From CAYVSP01 sp964453655 (GTDB lineage: Bacteria; Patescibacteriota; Saccharimonadia; Saccharimonadales; CAYVSP01): 17,466 nt of DNA. Where the stretch lies: contig CAYVSP010000018.1 in assembly GCA_964453655.1 (NCBI GenBank), positions 1 through 17,466 on the forward strand, written 5' to 3'. The notes below the pieces were generated by a model that was not told where the DNA came from, searched no databases, and worked only from the letters and a program-made list of their open reading frames with translations. Below, piece by piece: positions 14,008 to 17,466 of the stretch (position 1 is its first letter; each line of letters starts with the position of its first letter). The translations under genes and the position numbers were made by a program.

Positions 14008-16635
14008 ATGGCAGACGACGATATGAATGAAGTGACACCTGCCGAATCAGTAGGAGATACAGTACCCGAAAATCGTAGCTTTGACGATGATGAGCTGCTT
14101 GATCTAGCTCACTCGCGGGTGGTTGAGCGCCGTAAAGTAGAGGATGTTATGGAGGACAGCTACCTCCGTTATTCTATGAGCGTTATTGTTGCTCGTGCTC
14201 TACCGGATGTTCGCGACGGCTTAAAGCCGGTACATCGCCGGATCTTGTATGTTATGAACCGCATGGGCATAACGCCAACGGGTAAAACCGTTAAAAGTGC
14301 TCAGATTGTGGGTGAAGTCATGGGTAAGTATCACCCGCATGGCGATAGTGCTATTTATGAATCTATGGTTCGTATGGCTCAACCTTGGGCTATGCGTTAC
14401 ATGCTGGTCAACGGGCAAGGCAACTTTGGTTCAATGGACGGTGATCCAGCGGCCGCCTACCGCTACACCGAAGCCAAAATGATGAATTATGCCGAGGCTA
14501 TGTTAGCTGACATCGAGAAAGAAACCGTACCATTTCGTGATAACTATGATGGCACACGTCAAGAACCGGAAGTCTTGCCAGCCCGACTGCCGAACCTGTT
14601 ACTAAATGGTCAAATTGGTATTGCTGTCGGGATGGCTACTAATATTCCGCCGCATAATCTGAGCGAAATTGTCGACGCCACTGTTACATTGATCGACAAA
14701 CCAGACGCTACACTTGATGATTTGCTGGAGCATGTCAAGGGACCAGACTTTCCGACTGGCGGGATTGTTTACGGCCGCGAGTCTATCCGCACGGCTTTTG
14801 CGATGGGTAAAGGCGGTGTGGTAATGCGTGGTGTAGCCAGTGTCGAGGAAACCAAACAAGGCAAAAGCCAGATTATTATTACCGAAATCCCATACGCACT
14901 GAACAAAGAAAGTCTGATTATCAAGGTTGCTGATCTGGTAAAGGAAAAGAAAATCAGCGGCATCAGCGATATACGAGATGAAACAGCCCGAGGCGAGGTG
15001 CGCATTGTTATTGACCTCAAAAAGGACGCTTACCCCAAGAAGATTTTAAATCAGTTGTATAAATTAACACCTCTGCAAACCAGTTTTCATTACAACATGC
15101 TGGCGCTGGTTGATGGCATTCAACCGCGCATTCTCGGGTTACAGGATATTTTGCAGGAATACATTAAACATCGTCAGGTCGTTGTCCGTCGTCGCACGGA
15201 ATTTGAACTTAAGAAAGCCAAAGCCCGAGCCCATATCTTAGAGGGGCTTAAAATTGCGCTCGATCACATTGATGAAGTTATTAAGACCATCCGTGCTTCG
15301 CAGACTAGCGAAGAAGCCCAAGCTAATCTGATTAAACAGTTCAAACTATCGGAAATCCAGGCTCAGGCTATTTTGGCCATGCAGTTGCGCCGCCTGACGG
15401 GCTTGGAGCGCAAAGAGATTGAGGACGAACTAGCTGAACTGGTTAAACTTATTGGCGAGCTGGAAGCTATTTTGGCTGACGAGAAGAAAATCCTGAAGAT
15501 TATTAAAGATGAGCTTCTGGCTATGAAGAAACAGTTCGGCGATGAGCGGCGTACAAAAATTATTGCCGGCGAACTTAACAAAATGAGTGATGAAGATCTC
15601 GTTCCAGACGAACAGGTCGTTGTTACTCTTACATCGGCAAACTACATTAAACGCAGCCAAATAGCTGAATATAAGAAGCAAGGGCGTGGTGGTAAGGGCC
15701 GCCGCGGTATGGTAACTCGTGAAGAAGACGTTATTGAACACGTAGTTAATGCAAGTACCCATGACTTCCTCTTATTCTTCACTAATCGCGGCCGTGTGTT
15801 CAGGCTGAAAACCTATGAAGTACCGACCGCCAGCTTGAGTGCCAAAGGCATTGCTTTGGTTAATTTATTACAGCTTCAGCCGGAAGAAAAAGTAAGCTCC
15901 GTTATTAACATCAGTAAACAAAACAACGGCGGGCACTTGCTGATGTGTACTGTCAGGGGTGTTGTTAAGAAAACTGCTTTTGAAGCTTATCAAAACGTCC
16001 GACAGAGTGGGCTGATTGCTATTAACCTTGATGACGGTGATGAGCTCAAATGGATTAAAATGACGAGCGGTGATAATGAGGTATTAATTTCAACAGCCGA
16101 CGGACAAGCAATTCGTTTTCATGAAAAGGACGTGCGTCCGATGGGCCGCGTATCGCGCGGCGTGCGCGGTATTAGATTGCGCCAGGGCGACCAAGTTATT
16201 GGCATGGACATAGTTGAAAAGGGTGCATACATTTTTGTCATAAGTGAACTTGGCTATGGTAAACGCACTAATATTGATCAGTTTACGGCCCACGCCCGCG
16301 GCGGCGTCGGTATCCGCTCAGCAGTTGTCAATAATAAGACAGGTAAGTTGGTAGGTGTTAAAGCGCTGAAAGATGACAGCCAGGAGCTTATTATTATATC
16401 TGGGCAAGGACAGACCATTCGCTTAGGACTCAAGAATATACCCGCATTAGGACGAGCCACTCAAGGTGTACGAATTATGCGTCTAAATGATGGCGATAAT
16501 GCCGTTTCCTTAGCTTTAGTTGATAAGACAGAAGATTCGCTGGATAGCGAAGAAGACGGTGAAGCTGAACAGTTACCAGACTCTAAGTTAGAAACAGAAT
16601 CTAAGCCGACCAAGAAGGTGGAGCCGAAGGATTAG
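14008..16635 (+). CDS. gyrA: DNA gyrase subunit A
   Basis: 875 residues. GyrA cuts and rejoins DNA and wraps it. An acidic N-terminal extension of about 40 residues precedes the breakage-reunion domain; the catalytic tyrosine is Y153 in AAAYRYTE. The quinolone-determining region reads GKYHPHGDSAIYESMVRMAQ, with Ser and Glu at the two main resistance positions, the ordinary sensitive-type residues. A coiled coil (about 395-510) leads to the C-terminal beta-pinwheel, and the GyrA box QGRGGKG at 558-564 identifies gyrase rather than topoisomerase IV. The tail (from about 840) is acidic and then basic. Only one base separates it from gyrB and no strong ribosome site is seen, so reinitiation is likely. 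The last 35 bases overlap the convergent YkgJ-like gene. Confidence 0.98.
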   Translation: MADDDMNEVTPAESVGDTVPENRSFDDDELLDLAHSRVVERRKVEDVMEDSYLRYSMSVIVARALPDVRDGLKPVHRRILYVMNRMGITPTGKTVKSAQIVGEVMGKYHPHGDSAIYESMVRMAQPWAMRYMLVNGQGNFGSMDGDPAAAYRYTEAKMMNYAEAMLADIEKETVPFRDNYDGTRQEPEVLPARLPNLLLNGQIGIAVGMATNIPPHNLSEIVDATVTLIDKPDATLDDLLEHVKGPDFPTGGIVYGRESIRTAFAMGKGGVVMRGVASVEETKQGKSQIIITEIPYALNKESLIIKVADLVKEKKISGISDIRDETARGEVRIVIDLKKDAYPKKILNQLYKLTPLQTSFHYNMLALVDGIQPRILGLQDILQEYIKHRQVVVRRRTEFELKKAKARAHILEGLKIALDHIDEVIKTIRASQTSEEAQANLIKQFKLSEIQAQAILAMQLRRLTGLERKEIEDELAELVKLIGELEAILADEKKILKIIKDELLAMKKQFGDERRTKIIAGELNKMSDEDLVPDEQVVVTLTSANYIKRSQIAEYKKQGRGGKGRRGMVTREEDVIEHVVNASTHDFLLFFTNRGRVFRLKTYEVPTASLSAKGIALVNLLQLQPEEKVSSVINISKQNNGGHLLMCTVRGVVKKTAFEAYQNVRQSGLIAINLDDGDELKWIKMTSGDNEVLISTADGQAIRFHEKDVRPMGRVSRGVRGIRLRQGDQVIGMDIVEKGAYIFVISELGYGKRTNIDQFTAHARGGVGIRSAVVNNKTGKLVGVKALKDDSQELIIISGQGQTIRLGLKNIPALGRATQGVRIMRLNDGDNAVSLALVDKTEDSLDSEEDGEAEQLPDSKLETESKPTKKVEPKD

Positions 16636-17119
16636 CAGCCTCAAAGCGAGGTATAGTTACTTTAATTGGCTCAGTTGTTTCAATTGGTCGATCCCCGCGC
16701 ATATATTCATGACCATCAAGGCCAAATTCGGCACGAGCCGCTCGGCATTCTTCAGATCCAATTTCATATGTGCGACAGCTTTGAGGTCGGTTCTCGTAAT
16801 TTGCACAACTATTATCTTCAGCAATATTGCCGCAGTCAGTTAGAAGAATATAAAAACCCGTGCGTTTGGGTATTGGCAGATTAGTTCTTACTTTTTTGAT
16901 GTTACCATTGGCATCTAATCGTTGTGCATCTACAGGAAAGCGTTGTGCATAATCTCTTGGCTTTAAGATAGACTTAAGGCGCATCTGACGTCTATGTATA
17001 GAAACCTCGGTTTCAGAGAGCATAAAAGTCATGCCTGCACGGCAGCAAGCAGCCACACACGTTTCGCATGATATTTCTTCAGAAGCTGGTTCTGGTGCGT
17101 CCTTCTCTATCTCTGTCAT
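16601..17119 (-). CDS. YkgJ-family Cys-cluster (zinc/iron-chelating) protein
   Basis: 172 residues. The N-terminal cluster CETCVAACCRAG (Cys 18, 21, 25 and 26) and a later CANYENRPQSCRTYEIG segment are the hallmarks of the CxxCxxCC/YkgJ (UPF0153) family, thought to bind zinc or an iron-sulfur centre; the biochemical role is not established. Other cysteines (TDCGNIAEDNSC) are in place, so the metal site looks intact. The ATG at 17119 has no Shine-Dalgarno, and a TATGAT (17128-17133) lies only eight bases upstream, so the mRNA may be leaderless. It faces away from the rRNA operon and converges on gyrA with a 35-base overlap. Confidence 0.82.
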   Translation of the reverse strand: MTEIEKDAPEPASEEISCETCVAACCRAGMTFMLSETEVSIHRRQMRLKSILKPRDYAQRFPVDAQRLDANGNIKKVRTNLPIPKRTGFYILLTDCGNIAEDNSCANYENRPQSCRTYEIGSEECRAARAEFGLDGHEYMRGDRPIETTEPIKVTIPRFEAANPSAPPSWSA

Positions 17120-17127
17120 CGAGTTAT

Positions 17128-17154
17128 ATCATAAACTATTTATTTTTTTAGTAA
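17128..17154 (-). promoter_or_regulatory. Probable promoter of the YkgJ-like gene
   Basis: TATGAT (17128-17133) with TTTACT (17149-17154) at 15 bases on the minus strand. The start would be about 17121, two bases from the ATG. It is back to back with the rRNA promoter. Confidence 0.4.
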
Positions 17155-17156
17155 AG

Positions 17157-17179
17157 ACTTAGGCTTGGTCAACTTAGGC
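17157..17179. repeat. Direct repeat upstream of the rRNA promoter
   Basis: ACTTAGGC at 17157-17164 and 17172-17179, a 15-base period, sits 16-38 bases upstream of the rRNA -35 box. It could be an activator site; a chance repeat is not excluded. Confidence 0.35.
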
Positions 17180-17194
17180 GTGTTAGATTCTGTG

Positions 17195-17223
17195 TTGACA
17201 CAAGCGTAAATAACAGATAAGAT
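17195..17223 (+). promoter_or_regulatory. rRNA operon promoter
   Basis: Perfect TTGACA (17195-17200), 17-base spacer, TAAGAT (17218-17223). The start is expected near 17230, leaving a leader of about 190 nt before the 16S gene. The same two hexamers drive the candidate small RNA at 4488-4516. Confidence 0.85.
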
Positions 17224-17296
17224 GAACATCACGCTTTGAGGTACTCGTCTGTGGGGTCTGCGTTAGGTAGGCTCGGGTGTATCTGATAGCGCTGAA

Positions 17297-17310
17297 GAAC
17301 TTTGAAAATT
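17297..17310 (+). promoter_or_regulatory. boxA-like antitermination element in the rRNA leader
   Basis: GAACTTTGAAAATT resembles the boxA sequence of Gram-positive rRNA leaders (TTCTTTGAAAACT), which binds NusB-S10. It lies in the expected place, between promoter and 16S. Similarity only; no boxC or boxB was identified. Confidence 0.4.
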
Positions 17311-17360
17311 TGGTAGTGCAATTTGGCAGCCAGCGTCCTCCCCGGACAAGGTTGCTAGAA

Positions 17361-17377
17361 GTTCGCGTGAAGCGAAC
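17361..17377 (+). other. Hairpin in the rRNA leader
   Basis: GTTCGC and GCGAAC form a 6-bp perfect stem with loop GTGAA about 40 bases before the 16S start. It may be part of the leader processing structure; its partner region after the 16S gene is outside the window. Confidence 0.5.
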
Positions 17378-17417
17378 TATCAACGTCAGTTCATTGAATT
17401 GAGTAAATCAGTTCTCT

Positions 17418-17466
<49 letters not shown>

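Noticed and set aside
14335..14395. Possible quinolone-resistance change (Glu at the second key GyrA position)
   Set aside because: Glu at that position with Ser at the first is the normal state in many bacteria such as Bacillus.

Overview
The window looks like a compact, gene-dense genome of the Candidate Phyla Radiation (Patescibacteria), most likely Saccharibacteria (TM7). The evidence is gene content and style: a large membrane-anchored HerA/VirD4-like ATPase paired with a small Pro-rich partner, a surface protein with a poly-proline stalk and a TGPG-type C-terminal anchor, an isolated PurD-like ATP-grasp enzyme, ComM, and very tight spacing. TGA is used as a normal stop, which argues against the UGA-recoding CPR lineages. 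The phylum call is inference; the 16S gene starts only at the right edge, too short to place it.

Layout. The left edge (minus) holds the 5' part of the RNase P RNA gene, transcribed off the window. It is divergent from a PurD-like gene (plus). The minus-strand operon infC-rpmI-rplT follows, with its own promoter and an apparent AUC start codon for infC, then comM (minus). The comM/orphan-gene gap carries a strong minus-strand promoter, three hairpins and a terminator, which together look like an undescribed small RNA of about 170 nt. Next comes a minus-strand gene of unknown function, then a 430-base non-coding stretch with a second, highly structured candidate RNA or leader on the plus strand, a four-helix membrane protein, and the Pro-rich protein plus 1047-residue ATPase pair.

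The ATPase gene runs tail-to-tail into, and overlaps, a minus-strand pair coding for a secreted/anchored surface protein and a small two-helix membrane protein, coupled by an ATGATGA junction. Divergent from these is the gyrB-gyrA operon (plus), whose promoter is clear and whose start site lies in a 10-base direct repeat. A Cys-cluster (YkgJ-like) gene converges on gyrA and overlaps it. At the right edge a canonical promoter and a leader of about 190 nt drive the 16S rRNA gene, of which only the first ~49 bases are present.

Most of the window is core information processing (RNase P, IF3, L35, L20, gyrase, 16S) mixed with envelope and DNA-transfer functions (ComM, HerA/VirD4-like ATPase, surface protein). 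The strongest candidates for something undescribed are the two non-coding RNAs at about 4312-4481 (minus) and 5553-5715 (plus).
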